From JACVRW01 sp963803085 (GTDB lineage: Bacteria > Actinomycetota > Thermoleophilia > Solirubrobacterales > Thermoleophilaceae): 64,000 nt of DNA. The stretch lies in assembly GCA_963803085.1 (NCBI GenBank), contig CAWDLE010000033.1:124001-188000 (forward strand). The letters run 5' to 3'. A program made the translations under genes and the position numbers. The notes under the pieces were generated by a model. The model did no database searches and had not been told where the DNA came from. It was given only the letters and a program-made list of their open reading frames with translations. Shown here one piece after another: positions 7,807-16,466 of this stretch (positions within the stretch are counted from its first letter, which is position 1; the number at the start of each line of letters is the position of its first letter).

Positions 7807-8196
7807 TCATGCGCCAACCGGGATGGGGCGAAAAAGGCTCAGCGGATGTGATGCCAAGGGCTTGCAGACGTGATCGTCAGCGCCGCGCGCGAAGCTCCGC
7901 ACGCGGTCCGCCTCCGCCACTCGCGCGGTCAGCACGATCACCGGAAAGTCCGGGTCGATCCGTGACGCGAGCCCGTCCGAGGAACGCACGCGGTCGAGCA
8001 GATCGAGCCCACTGCCTCCCTCGAGCGCGAGGTCGAGCAGCACGAGGCTCGGCCGCCTCACCTCGATGGCACGCAACCCCTCGGCGGCGCTCGTCGCGCT
8101 CGCCACCCGGAAACCGTCCGCCGCGATGTTCTCGGCCAGGAAGGCCCGCGTGGCCTCGTCGTCCTCAACGATCAGGATCAGCCGTTGCTCGTCCAT
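7807..8196 (-). pseudogene. Partial receiver domain, copy of the response regulator at 2309-3016
   Basis: From the ATG at 8196 the ORF begins MDEQRLILIVEDDEATRAFL and tracks the receiver of the full regulator at 2309-3016 closely. The acidic pocket, phosphoacceptor Asp (LLDLALE), Thr (VLTAR) and Lys (DDHVCKP) are all present. Directly after the Lys-Pro the similarity stops and an unrelated tail of about 13 residues follows to the stop. The fifth beta-alpha unit and the whole DNA-binding domain are missing. It could be a single-domain regulator, but loss of helix 5 makes a truncated copy more likely. A related decayed copy lies at 13993-14221. Confidence 0.55.
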
Positions 8197-8239
8197 ACTT
8201 CGAACGTCACGGCGGGCCCTTTTTCGCCCCCCGGCCCTC

Positions 8240-9541
8240 CTACCTGGACTCGTCGAGCGCCGCCGCCCAGGCGCCCGCATGCAAGCCGGACTCGATCGCC
8301 CCGTCGATGAAGCCCGCCCAGCCGTTCGCCAGGTCGGAGCCGGCGAGGATGACGTTGCCCTCGGGTCGGCGCATCGCAGCGTGATGGTGCTCGTACCAGC
8401 CCGGGCGGTGGATCGCCCAGGTTCCGCGCGAGAACTCGTCAGCGAGCCAATCGTGCGCCGTGGCGGCCAAGACCTCGTAGCCGGGGAGGGTCTCGTCGAG
8501 ACTGGCCTGCATCCCAGCTATGTCGGCCGGATCGCAGCGCTCGGCATCGCCGCCGAAGCCGATCATCAGCTGCGTCCCGTCATCGAGCAGGATCTCGCTG
8601 CTCAGGTAGCCGAACGGATGCCGGAAGCGGATCGAGTTCTGGCTCACGTCCTCGCCCCGGGCGTGGATCATCACCTTGATGCCCCGGCTGGCCTGGCCGA
8701 GGTCGATCGCTCTCTGCTTGTCCTCCGGGAGGGACGGGCTGAACTCGATTCCACCGAGCGCGTTCAACGCGACGGCGACGATCGCGGCACCCGCGACGAA
8801 CGTTTCGCCGGCGCGTGTGTGCACCTCCACCTGTCCGCCGTCCTGGACGACCGCCGCGACCGGCGTCGCAAGCCGCCGGTCGAACGCGGCGGCGTCGCCG
8901 ATGGCCGTGAGCAGCGCTCCGGTGCCGCCGTCGATCGTCACCCGGCCTCCGGTGAACTGGGTGAGCTCCAGGCTGTAGCCCGAGAGCGCGTGCCAGCGCA
9001 GGATCGCCACGGCGCCCGCCTCGGAGAGCTGGCCGTGGGCGACCGACTCGAGCTCGGCGGCCAGCACGTCGCACTCCTCCTCCTCGAGCTCGAGCTCGGC
9101 GATCCGCTCGGCCATCGTCAGCCGATCGAACCGCGCGAGCTCGGGAAGCGCGGTGAGCGGAGCGTGCGGCTGGGGCAGGGCCTCGCGGACGCCCTCTACG
9201 AAACGGTCCCAGCCACGGCGAGCGATGGCGTCGCGTTCCTCGATCGTGCCCGTGCGGCGCTCGGCGCCGACGTGCCAATGAGCGCGACCGGCGTCACCGC
9301 TGACGGTGACCGAAAGCCCGGCCCTGGTCAGCTCCGAGAAGGTGTGCGGCTGGTGCCAGTGCACCCATGCGCCCCCGTACTCGATCGGAAACCCGTTCCA
9401 GTCCGCACTCCACGTGCGACCCCCGAGCCGGTCACGGCCCTCGAGCAGCAGCGTCCGCCGGCCTCGCAGGGCGCACTCGCGGGCGGCGGTGACGCCGGCG
9501 AATCCGCCGCCGACGACGACGACGTCATAGCGCTTATCCAT
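8240..9541 (-). CDS. Flavin monoamine/polyamine oxidase
   Basis: A 433-residue FAD enzyme of the MAO/putrescine-oxidase family that oxidatively deaminates amines to aldehyde, ammonia and hydrogen peroxide. The Rossmann motif VVVVGGGFAGVTAARE is at the N terminus and is followed by LLLEGRDRLGGRTWS and EYGGAWVHWHQPH, the typical second FAD motif. The C-terminal FAD motif is VILAGSDLANGWAGFIDGAI. The start chosen is the ATG at 9541, directly before the Rossmann motif; the reading frame stays open far upstream but antisense to other genes. It diverges from the polyamine ABC operon, which makes putrescine or spermidine the likely substrate. An Asn/Trp pair before GF and absence of a clear covalent-Cys motif leave the FAD linkage open. 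Confidence 0.85.
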   Translation of the reverse strand: MDKRYDVVVVGGGFAGVTAARECALRGRRTLLLEGRDRLGGRTWSADWNGFPIEYGGAWVHWHQPHTFSELTRAGLSVTVSGDAGRAHWHVGAERRTGTIEERDAIARRGWDRFVEGVREALPQPHAPLTALPELARFDRLTMAERIAELELEEEECDVLAAELESVAHGQLSEAGAVAILRWHALSGYSLELTQFTGGRVTIDGGTGALLTAIGDAAAFDRRLATPVAAVVQDGGQVEVHTRAGETFVAGAAIVAVALNALGGIEFSPSLPEDKQRAIDLGQASRGIKVMIHARGEDVSQNSIRFRHPFGYLSSEILLDDGTQLMIGFGGDAERCDPADIAGMQASLDETLPGYEVLAATAHDWLADEFSRGTWAIHRPGWYEHHHAAMRRPEGNVILAGSDLANGWAGFIDGAIESGLHAGAWAAALDESR

Positions 9542-9595
9542 CGAAAGCAAACAAACGTACATTAGGCTGCCCGAGTCAGCTGAGAGGGAGTCGAG

Positions 9596-10918
9596 TTGGC
9601 CCATCCAAAGGATCGTTCCGGCATGACGCGCCGTCAGCTCGCCCGCGGGGCCGCGGGAGCGGTCGCGGGCGCGGGGGTCGTTGCTGGCCTCGCGGCATGC
9701 GAAAACACGACCACTCCGGTGGGCGCCGAGGCGGCTGGCGCGACCGGCGCGGCCGCCGAGCTCGTCGTCCAGAAGCCGACCGGGCCAGGCGGTCTGCCGC
9801 TGCCCCGCACCGACAACTCCGTGACCTGGGCGATCACCGAGGAGAACAAGCCGATCAAGGACGGCCTCAAGCCCGAGCCCGGACCGCTGCGCATCTACAA
9901 CTACGCCGACTATCTCGACCCGGCCACCATCAAGCGCTTCCAGAAGCAGTTCTCGACCAAGGTCGAGATCGCAACCTACAACTCGTCCGACGAGGCGATC
10001 GCGAAGCTGTCGTCGGGCGCGGTCGACTTCGACCTGATCGTCGGGCTGACCGGCGCGAACATCGTCGACCTGATCGCGCACAAGCTGCTGGCGCCGCTCA
10101 ACCGCTCGTACCTGCCCAACCTCGAGAAGAACGTGTGGGCGCCGCTGGTGGACCCGTTCTACGACCGCGACAGCCACTACACGGTCCCGTACGTCGTCTG
10201 GATGGACGGCATCGGGTGGCGCAACGACAAGGTGAAGGAGGACATCCCGGGCATGGATGTCCCCTGGGACATCTTCTGGCACGCCCAGGCCTACCGCGGC
10301 AAGGTCGGGATACTCGACGACCGGCGCGACGCGCTCAGCATGCCGATGCAGCGCGATGCGATGCAGAAGGGGACCCGGCCCGAACTGAACACCGAGGACG
10401 AGGACGAGGTGAACAAGGCCCAGGCCGAGCTCTCCGAGCTCAGCGGCATCTGCAACCCGAAGGTCACGATCACCGACTACCAAACGCTGCCCGAGGGCAA
10501 GACGGTCCTGCACCAGTCTTGGTCGGGCGACCTCTTGTCGGCGGCCTTCTATTACCTGCCGAAGGGCGTCAACGCCGACGTGCTGTCGTTCTGGGGGCCG
10601 GAGGAGAACGGCGTCGTGCAGAACGACTTCTTCTGCGTCGGGAAGACGACGAAGCGACCCGTGCTCGCGCACGAGTTCATCAACTTCATGCTCGACGAGA
10701 AGAACGCGTACGACAACTTCGTCAACTTCACCGGCTACACGCCGCCCCAGAATGGGATTGACGCCGAGACGCTGATCAAGCAGGGCCTGATCCCGAAGAC
10801 CCTGACGGAGGCCGTCGTGCGGCCGGACCAGTTCGCGGCCAACCAGGAGCTGCTTCAGCTGAGCGTCACCGGCCAGCGCTACTGGGACGACGCCTGGTCG
10901 AAGTTCAAGGCCGGCTGA
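9596..10918 (+). CDS. potD: Spermidine/putrescine ABC transporter substrate-binding lipoprotein
   Basis: A 440-residue extracytoplasmic solute-binding protein. The N terminus has a twin-arginine signal (TRRQLARGAAG) running into a lipobox (VAGLAAC), so it should be exported folded by Tat and lipid-anchored. The body has PLRIYNYADYLDPATIKRF and ATYNSSDEAIAKL followed by VDFDLIVGLTG, as in PotD/PotF-like proteins. A TTG start at 9596 is preceded by GAGGGAG; the ATG at 9623, just before the Arg pair, is an alternative. The stop overlaps the permease start by 1 nt. It opens a four-gene polyamine import operon. Confidence 0.88.
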   Translation: MAHPKDRSGMTRRQLARGAAGAVAGAGVVAGLAACENTTTPVGAEAAGATGAAAELVVQKPTGPGGLPLPRTDNSVTWAITEENKPIKDGLKPEPGPLRIYNYADYLDPATIKRFQKQFSTKVEIATYNSSDEAIAKLSSGAVDFDLIVGLTGANIVDLIAHKLLAPLNRSYLPNLEKNVWAPLVDPFYDRDSHYTVPYVVWMDGIGWRNDKVKEDIPGMDVPWDIFWHAQAYRGKVGILDDRRDALSMPMQRDAMQKGTRPELNTEDEDEVNKAQAELSELSGICNPKVTITDYQTLPEGKTVLHQSWSGDLLSAAFYYLPKGVNADVLSFWGPEENGVVQNDFFCVGKTTKRPVLAHEFINFMLDEKNAYDNFVNFTGYTPPQNGIDAETLIKQGLIPKTLTEAVVRPDQFAANQELLQLSVTGQRYWDDAWSKFKAG

Positions 10919-11835
10919 TGGGGTCTCGCTGGACGTGGCGCCTGGTGGCCCTCCCGGGCGTCGTCTGGCTGTCGGTCTTCTTCCTGGTCGCATTCTACGT
11001 GGTGCTGGCGGTCGCGTTCGGCAACCAGGACACGCTGTCCCAGCCGGTCCCGCACTGGAACCCGCTCGACTGGAACGTCGGCTACGTCGCCGACATGTTC
11101 GACAACCTCTTCCACGGAGGGCCCTTCTGGACCGTCTCGCTGCGCACGATCGAGTTCGTCGCGATCGCAGTGGCCCTCTCGCTGCTGGTCGGATACCCGG
11201 TCGCCTACTTCACGGCGCGCCATGCCGGACGCTGGAAGGGGGTCATCCTGCTCGCCCTGATCCTTCCGCTCTGGATCAACTACCTGATGCGGATGCTGGC
11301 GTGGATCAACCTGCTCGCTCCGGACGGGATCGGCTCGCGGTTCCTCCACAACACCGGAATCGAGTGGCTGTTCCTCCAGCTCGGGCTGCTCTCAGAGCCG
11401 GGTGGCTGGCTCAACGGGCAGCCGACCACGGTCATCCTCGCGCTGCTCTACGGCTACATCCCGTTCTTCATCCTGCCGCTCTTCGTCGTGATCGACCGCA
11501 TCGACCGGCGCCACATAGAGGCGGCCCGCGACCTCGGTGGGAGCCCGGCGAGCGCATTCTTCCGCGTGACGCTGCCGCTGTCGGTGCCGGGCATCCTCGC
11601 CGGCGCCGTGCTGATCGCGCTGCCGATGTTCGGCGACTACTACACCGCGGACCTCGTCTCCGCATCGACCCAGACGAACATGATGGGCAACCAGATCGAC
11701 GAGTTCATGCGACAGGGGTCGGAGAAGGTGACCGGCGCAGCGCTGACGCTGCTCCTGTCGGCGTTCCTGCTGGGGCTGATGTTCTACTACCTGCGCACAA
11801 CCCGCCGGGCGGGCACGACCGCCCAGACAACGTGA
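10918..11835 (+). CDS. potB: Polyamine ABC transporter permease (PotB-like)
   Basis: A 305-residue membrane subunit with six predicted helices, beginning WRLVALPGVVWLSVFFLVAF. The cytoplasmic EAA loop that contacts the ATPase reads EAARDLGGSPASAFFRVTLP. It follows the binding-protein gene with TGATG overlap and overlaps the second permease gene by GTGA, so translation is coupled. The order binding protein, PotB, PotC, PotA and its size agree with spermidine/putrescine importers of the PotABCD type. Confidence 0.88.
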   Translation: MGSRWTWRLVALPGVVWLSVFFLVAFYVVLAVAFGNQDTLSQPVPHWNPLDWNVGYVADMFDNLFHGGPFWTVSLRTIEFVAIAVALSLLVGYPVAYFTARHAGRWKGVILLALILPLWINYLMRMLAWINLLAPDGIGSRFLHNTGIEWLFLQLGLLSEPGGWLNGQPTTVILALLYGYIPFFILPLFVVIDRIDRRHIEAARDLGGSPASAFFRVTLPLSVPGILAGAVLIALPMFGDYYTADLVSASTQTNMMGNQIDEFMRQGSEKVTGAALTLLLSAFLLGLMFYYLRTTRRAGTTAQTT

Positions 11836-12683
11836 ACCGGCTGCGCAATCCCTGGGGGCAGCCGCGCTTCCTCGCGCTAATCACCGGCGGCTACATCCTC
11901 TGGGCGCTGCTCCCGGTGCTCCTAGCGATCGCGTTCGCGTTCAACGACGGGCGCTCGCGCACGACCTGGCAGGGATTCTCCACTCGCTGGTTCACGGGTG
12001 AAACCGGCAGCGTGCTCCACGATCCGTCGCTGCGGGACGCGCTCGGGCACACGCTGCTGCTTGCCGTGATCTGCGTGGCCGTCGCGACGCCGCTCGGGGT
12101 GGCGTTGGCGCTTGGCCTGCAGCGCTGGCGCGGGCGCGGCAGCGGATCGGTCAACACGCTGATGCTGCTGCCGCTCGTTACGCCGGAGATCGTCATGGGC
12201 GTCGCGCTGCTGCTGCTGTTCCTGCAGGTTTTCAGCGGCATCGGCCTCGGGACCGACGCACAGGCGATCGGCCAGATCACGTTCACGCTGTCGTACGTCG
12301 TCGTGATCGTGCGCGGTCGGTTGGTCTCGATCGGTCCCGAGTTCGAGGAGGCCGCTGCGGACCTGGGCGCCCCCCGACGCGATCAGTTCTTCCGCGTCCT
12401 GCTGCCGCTGCTCGCGCCGGCGATCGTCGCGAGCGCGGCCGTGGCGTTCGCGGTCTCGATCGACGACTTCGTCGTCACGCAATACCTGTCGAGCGACGCG
12501 AGCACCACGACGGTGTCGATGCTGCTCTACTCGAGCGCGCGCGGCGCGCCGACCCCGGCGCTGAACGCCATCGCCACGGTCAACCTGCTGATAACGCTGC
12601 TGACGCTCGCCTTCGCGTTTTTCGTCTACCGCCGCTTCGCGGGGCGCGAAGAGGCAACCTCACTCGCGACGCTGGAGGTCTGA
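11832..12683 (+). CDS. potC: Polyamine ABC transporter permease (PotC-like)
   Basis: A 283-residue second permease subunit with six helices, beginning LALITGGYILWALLPVLLAI and carrying the EAA loop EAAADLGAPRRDQFFRVLLP. The region AVSIDDFVVTQYLS is characteristic of PotC-like permeases. The start is GTG at 11832, overlapping the stop of potB (GTGA); the reading frame is open much further upstream but only as a shadow of potB. The stop overlaps the ATG of the ATPase gene. Confidence 0.88.
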   Translation: MNRLRNPWGQPRFLALITGGYILWALLPVLLAIAFAFNDGRSRTTWQGFSTRWFTGETGSVLHDPSLRDALGHTLLLAVICVAVATPLGVALALGLQRWRGRGSGSVNTLMLLPLVTPEIVMGVALLLLFLQVFSGIGLGTDAQAIGQITFTLSYVVVIVRGRLVSIGPEFEEAAADLGAPRRDQFFRVLLPLLAPAIVASAAVAFAVSIDDFVVTQYLSSDASTTTVSMLLYSSARGAPTPALNAIATVNLLITLLTLAFAFFVYRRFAGREEATSLATLEV

Positions 12684-13834
12684 TGGAAGGGGAGATTCGT
12701 CTCGAGGAGCTGTGCAAGAAATTCGACGAAGTCGTCGCGGTGGACGGGATCGACGTCGACATGCCGCCGGGGGAGTTCTTCACGCTGCTCGGCCCGTCCG
12801 GGTGCGGGAAGACCACCACGCTGCGCATGATCGCCGGCTTCGAGCGCCCGACCAGCGGGCGCATCCTGCTGGACGGCAGCGACGTCGCGCGCGTGCCCCC
12901 GCATCAGCGAAACGTCAACACGGTGTTCCAGAGCTACGCGCTGTTCCCGCACCTCGACGTGGCGAAGAACGTGGCGTTCGGCCTCAAGTACCACAAGCTC
13001 AGCAAGGAGGAGCGCGCCACGCGGGTCGGCGAGGCGCTCGAGATGGTCGACATGACCGACTTCGCGCGGCGCAAGGCCGACCAGCTCTCTGGCGGACAGC
13101 AGCAGCGAGTCGCGCTTGCGCGCGCGCTGGTGCTGCGACCGCGCGTGCTGCTCCTCGACGAGCCGCTGGGCGCGCTTGACGCGCAGCTGCGCAAGAACCT
13201 CCAAGTCGAGCTCAAGGCGCTCCAGGCCGAGCTTGGGATCACGTTCATCTTCGTGACCCACGATCAGAGCGAGGCGCTCACCATGAGCGACCGGATCGCG
13301 GTGATGTACAAAGGCCGCGTCGAGCAGGCGGCGTCACCGAAGGCGATCTACGAGGAGCCAGATACGGTCTTCGTCGCAGACTTCCTGGGTGTTTCGAACC
13401 TGCTCGACGCGACGGCGGTCGGCCAGGACGGCGCAGCCTGCACCGTCCAAGTCGGCGACCGCACGCTTCGGGCACAGCAGGGCGCTACCAGCGCACGCGG
13501 CGACGTGAAGGTGATGATCCGGCCGGAGCGCATCGAAGTCGAGCCCCACTCCATTACCGGGGAGGAGCGGATGCCGGGCATGGTCGAGCGGTCGGTCTTC
13601 CTGGGTGGCGCGTACGAGGTGCACGTCCGCGTGCTAGGCGGCGAGCTGCTCAAGGCCATGGTGCCGAACGACGGCGGGGTCTCGGCGGCCGCCCTGGAGC
13701 CGGGCGCAGCGGTCTCCCTCCACCTGCCGCCCGACGCACTGCGCGTGCTCAGGACGACAGAACTGGCCGACGAGGCCGAGGGAGAGCAGGAGTCAGCCAC
13801 CACCACGGCCACCCCACCAGAGACGACGGCCTGA
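12683..13834 (+). CDS. potA: Polyamine ABC transporter ATP-binding protein (PotA-like)
   Basis: A 383-residue ATPase of the CUT1/MOI class energising polyamine import. Walker A is GPSGCGKTTTLR, the Q-loop is VFQSYALFPH, the signature is LSGGQQQRVALARAL, Walker B is VLLLDEPLGALD and the H-loop His is in FVTHDQSEAL. A regulatory TOBE domain occupies the C-terminal third (from VFVADFLGVSNLLDA). A Thr/Glu-rich tail (SATTTATPPETTA) is unconserved. It is the last gene of the operon, starting at TGATG directly on the stop of potC. Confidence 0.9.
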   Translation: MEGEIRLEELCKKFDEVVAVDGIDVDMPPGEFFTLLGPSGCGKTTTLRMIAGFERPTSGRILLDGSDVARVPPHQRNVNTVFQSYALFPHLDVAKNVAFGLKYHKLSKEERATRVGEALEMVDMTDFARRKADQLSGGQQQRVALARALVLRPRVLLLDEPLGALDAQLRKNLQVELKALQAELGITFIFVTHDQSEALTMSDRIAVMYKGRVEQAASPKAIYEEPDTVFVADFLGVSNLLDATAVGQDGAACTVQVGDRTLRAQQGATSARGDVKVMIRPERIEVEPHSITGEERMPGMVERSVFLGGAYEVHVRVLGGELLKAMVPNDGGVSAAALEPGAAVSLHLPPDALRVLRTTELADEAEGEQESATTTATPPETTA

Positions 13835-13992
13835 CGGCAATCGGTCACTGGTAGGTCTCGCCAGTGGCGGACGTCGCCGTCGCGGTGGGACACGTTGTGC
13901 ATCGGCAGCATCGGTCCGTCCGCGCTCCCGAAGTGGTCGCGGTTTTACCTGCTGGAGAGCAGCGAGGGCGTCGCCGCGTCTTTTGAAGCATC

Positions 13993-14221
13993 GGCTTGCA
14001 GACGTGATCGTCAGCCCCGCGCGCGATGCTCCGCACGTGCCTGCCTCAAGTGCGAGGTCAAGGAGCACGAGGCACGGCCGCCGCACCTCGATGGCGCGCA
14101 GCCCCTCGGCGGCGCTGGTTGCGCTCGCCACACGGAAGCCGTCCGCCGCGATGTTCTCGGCCAGGAAGGCCCGCGTGGCCTCGTCGTCCTCCACGATCAG
14201 GATCAGGCGCTGGTCGTCCAT
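13993..14221 (-). pseudogene. Decayed receiver-domain copy with internal deletion
   Basis: The ORF from the ATG at 14221 begins MDDQRLILIVEDDEATRAFL and matches the partial copy at 7807-8196 almost residue for residue up to LLDLALE. The middle of the domain (about 130 nt) is then deleted. The DNA resumes similarity at the segment encoding ARGADDHVCKP, now out of frame, and homology ends just after Lys-Pro, close to where the other partial copy ends. It cannot make a working receiver. The adjoining 13835-13992 shows no recognisable gene. Confidence 0.6.
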
Positions 14222-14277
14222 GCGGGTCTAAGGCAACGAAGAGTTTTCTAGGCCCGGCGCGATCCGAGGAGCTGTGC

Positions 14278-15156
14278 TCAGGCCGCCTCGCGTACGACGT
14301 TCTGCAGCGGCTCACCGCGGGCGAAGCGCGCAAGCTGCTCGGCGCAGAAGCGCACTGCCCGCTCGTCCGAGGCCGCCGTGTCCCCGGCGTTGTGCGGCGT
14401 GATGGCCAGCGCCGCCTTCCATAGCGGATGGCCGTCAGGAAGCGGCTCCGGTTCCACTACGTCGAGCACAGCACGCAGCCGGCCGGACTCCAACTCGGCG
14501 ACGAGCGCGCCGGTGTCGACCACGCCGCCGCGACCGGCGTTGACCAGCAGTGCGCCGTCGCGCATCCGAGCGAGCAGCGCGGCGTCGAATAAGCCTGTCG
14601 TCTCGGGAGTGAGCGGGGTGAGCACGACAACGGCGTCGGCCTGCTCCACCAGGGCGGGTAGCTCGCCGGTGGCGTGGACGCCGTCGCGGGCACGGCGGGC
14701 AACACGGATCACGGTGACGCCGAACGGCTCCAAACGTCGCTCCACCGCCCGTCCGATCGAGCCGAACCCGACGATCAATACCGTCGCGCCCTGCAGCTCG
14801 CGCGGCGCGGCGTCCGACCAGCGGCGGGTACGGGCGGCGGTGAACTGGCCGTAGGCGTCGCCTAGCAATGCCCCGACCACCCACTCGGCGACGGATGCGT
14901 CGCGTGCTCCGCGCGCGTTGCAGAGGGTGGCCCAGGCCGGGACGCGCGTCTCGATCCAGTCGGTGCCCGCCGAGAGAGTTTGGACCACCCGCAGCCGCTC
15001 GAGCTGCGGCAGCGCCTCGATCGTCTCTCGGTCGTCCCATTCGGGCAGCACGAAGGCGGCCGCGTCGCGTCCATCCGGCAGCCGCACCACGTCCATCCCA
15101 GCCGGGGCGAGCTCGACGGCCACGTCGAAGGCGCGAGCGGTGACGGCGGCGATCAT
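14278..15156 (-). CDS. D-2-hydroxyacid dehydrogenase family protein
   Basis: A 292-residue NAD(P)-dependent dehydrogenase of the D-isomer-specific 2-hydroxyacid family. The Rossmann motif VLIVGFGSIGRAVERRLEPF lies near residue 130. The substrate-binding Arg is in VNAGRGGVVDTGAL. The Glu is in VLDVVEPEPLP, and the catalytic His in ITPHNAG. The N-terminal catalytic part is short (it starts at IAAVTARAFD), so total length is at the low end for the family. Possible substrates include glyoxylate, hydroxypyruvate or other 2-ketoacids. It is transcribed alone on the minus strand. Confidence 0.85.
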   Translation of the reverse strand: MIAAVTARAFDVAVELAPAGMDVVRLPDGRDAAAFVLPEWDDRETIEALPQLERLRVVQTLSAGTDWIETRVPAWATLCNARGARDASVAEWVVGALLGDAYGQFTAARTRRWSDAAPRELQGATVLIVGFGSIGRAVERRLEPFGVTVIRVARRARDGVHATGELPALVEQADAVVVLTPLTPETTGLFDAALLARMRDGALLVNAGRGGVVDTGALVAELESGRLRAVLDVVEPEPLPDGHPLWKAALAITPHNAGDTAASDERAVRFCAEQLARFARGEPLQNVVREAA

Positions 15157-15211
15157 GCGCGTCGCACGCTAACTCGTGCGGCGGCATTGGCGCTCGCCCC
15201 TGCACGCGAGC

Positions 15212-15664
15212 TCAGGTGAGCCAGGTGATTCCGTACTTCTTGGACGCGCTCGCGTAGGCCTCAGGACCGAGGGCACCGGCCCGGTCCGCATCCGCAAGCT
15301 CCCGGAAGAACCCTTCGAATCCGGCGGGCGAGGTGAGAACCAGGAGGCGCCCCGAGCGCGGCACGGCCCGCCGCTGGGCGTGCGGGACACCACGGGGTGC
15401 GAACACGAGCCCGCCGGGGCCGGTCTGGAATTCCGCTTCGCCGACCTGGAACACGTGCTCTCCTTCGAGCACGTAGAACAGCTCGTCCTCGTTCTCGTGA
15501 ACGTGGAGCGGCGTGTCGACGGGTTCGTTCTCCTCAAAGACCGTGAACGCTCCACCGGTCGTGTCGGAGGAAGCTTTGACTACGACCTCGACCTCGCCGA
15601 ACCGCAAGCGTTCTCCGTCTTCGGCTTCGACCTGGTGCCCTGGGAAGTCCGCCTTCACGTTCAT
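15212..15664 (-). CDS. Cupin-domain protein
   Basis: A 150-residue single-domain cupin. The first metal motif is PLHVHENEDELFYVLEGE, with two His and a Glu, and the second motif is GGLVFAPRGVPHAQR. These are the metal ligands of the double-stranded beta-helix, so it is a mononuclear metal enzyme or sensor such as a small dioxygenase or isomerase. It is divergent from a TetR regulator, with 39 bp between the two start codons, and is the likely target of that regulator. The substrate cannot be stated. Confidence 0.8.
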   Translation of the reverse strand: MNVKADFPGHQVEAEDGERLRFGEVEVVVKASSDTTGGAFTVFEENEPVDTPLHVHENEDELFYVLEGEHVFQVGEAEFQTGPGGLVFAPRGVPHAQRRAVPRSGRLLVLTSPAGFEGFFRELADADRAGALGPEAYASASKKYGITWLT

Positions 15665-15685
15665 GCTGTAGTCTCCTCTATTCGA

Positions 15686-15699
15686 TATGGTTGACTATA
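15686..15699. promoter_or_regulatory. Candidate TetR operator between cupin and tetR genes
   Basis: TATGGTTGACTATA is an imperfect palindrome (TATnGTnnACnATA) located in the 39-bp gap between the divergent cupin and TetR start codons and ending 4 nt before the tetR ATG. It is AT-rich against a GC-rich background, and it fits joint repression of both genes. Confidence 0.4.
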
Positions 15700-15703
15700 C
15701 GCA

Positions 15704-16357
15704 ATGATGGCTCCCCAGGTCAAGAGCCGCCGGTACGACAGTTCGAACCGCGAGCGCCAGGCGGGAGAAACGCGCCGCCGCATCGTCGCGGCCGCCGCGC
15801 GGCTCTTTGTGCGCGACGGCTACTCCGCAACGTCGATCAGTGCGATCGCGGAGGAGGCCGGAGTCGCCGTCCCCACGGTGTATGCGAGCCTGCGCAGCAA
15901 GGCCAACATCCTCCGGGCAGTCGTGGAGTTGACTGTGAGGGGCGATGACGAGGCGGCTCCGCTCGCCTCCCGCGCCGACTGGCAGGAGATGGAGCGCCAG
16001 CAAGATCCACGGGAGCAACTGGTGCAGTTCGCGCGCCTGCACCGCCAGATCTGCGACCGCGAGGCGGCCGTCTTCGCCCAACTGGAGGCCGCCGCGGGCG
16101 GCGATCCCGAGGCCACCCAACTGCTCGCCGAGCACGACCAGTTGCGATACGAGACGCAAAGTCGGCTGGCCCGGAGCCTCCATCGGCGCAAACATCTCAG
16201 ACGCGGCCTGACGGCCCGCGAGGCCGCCGACGTGATCTGGACGCTCGCCAGCGAGCGCACATTTCTCGCGCTCGTACGAGACCGCGGATGGAAAGCCCAG
16301 AGGTACGAGGGGTGGGTCGCCGAACAGCTCGCGGCCGCTCTCCTCCCCCAGCGGTAG
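15704..16357 (+). CDS. TetR-family transcriptional regulator
   Basis: A 217-residue repressor. The N-terminal helix-turn-helix is complete (TRRRIVAAAARLFVRDGYSA followed by SISAIAEEAGVAVPTVYASL) and is preceded by a basic arm (KSRRYDSSNRERQAGE). The C-terminal ligand-binding region is helical and unassigned. The ATG at 15704 lies 4 nt after the candidate operator, so the message may be nearly leaderless. It most likely controls itself and the divergent cupin gene. Confidence 0.85.
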   Translation: MMAPQVKSRRYDSSNRERQAGETRRRIVAAAARLFVRDGYSATSISAIAEEAGVAVPTVYASLRSKANILRAVVELTVRGDDEAAPLASRADWQEMERQQDPREQLVQFARLHRQICDREAAVFAQLEAAAGGDPEATQLLAEHDQLRYETQSRLARSLHRRKHLRRGLTAREAADVIWTLASERTFLALVRDRGWKAQRYEGWVAEQLAAALLPQR

Positions 16358-16466
16358 CGACCGGGCGTCCATCTGTGCAACTGCCCTTGCACAGCCTGCG
16401 CCTCGGCAGGAAACAGCCTTATGATCGCGACGCCGGCGGGGCAAGCCGCCGGCCTTTCGAACCATC

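Noticed and set aside
9542..10993. Upstream extension of the amine oxidase frame to about 917 codons
   Set aside because: It is antisense to the potD coding region and low in recognisable protein pattern; FAD-binding homology begins at the ATG at 9541.
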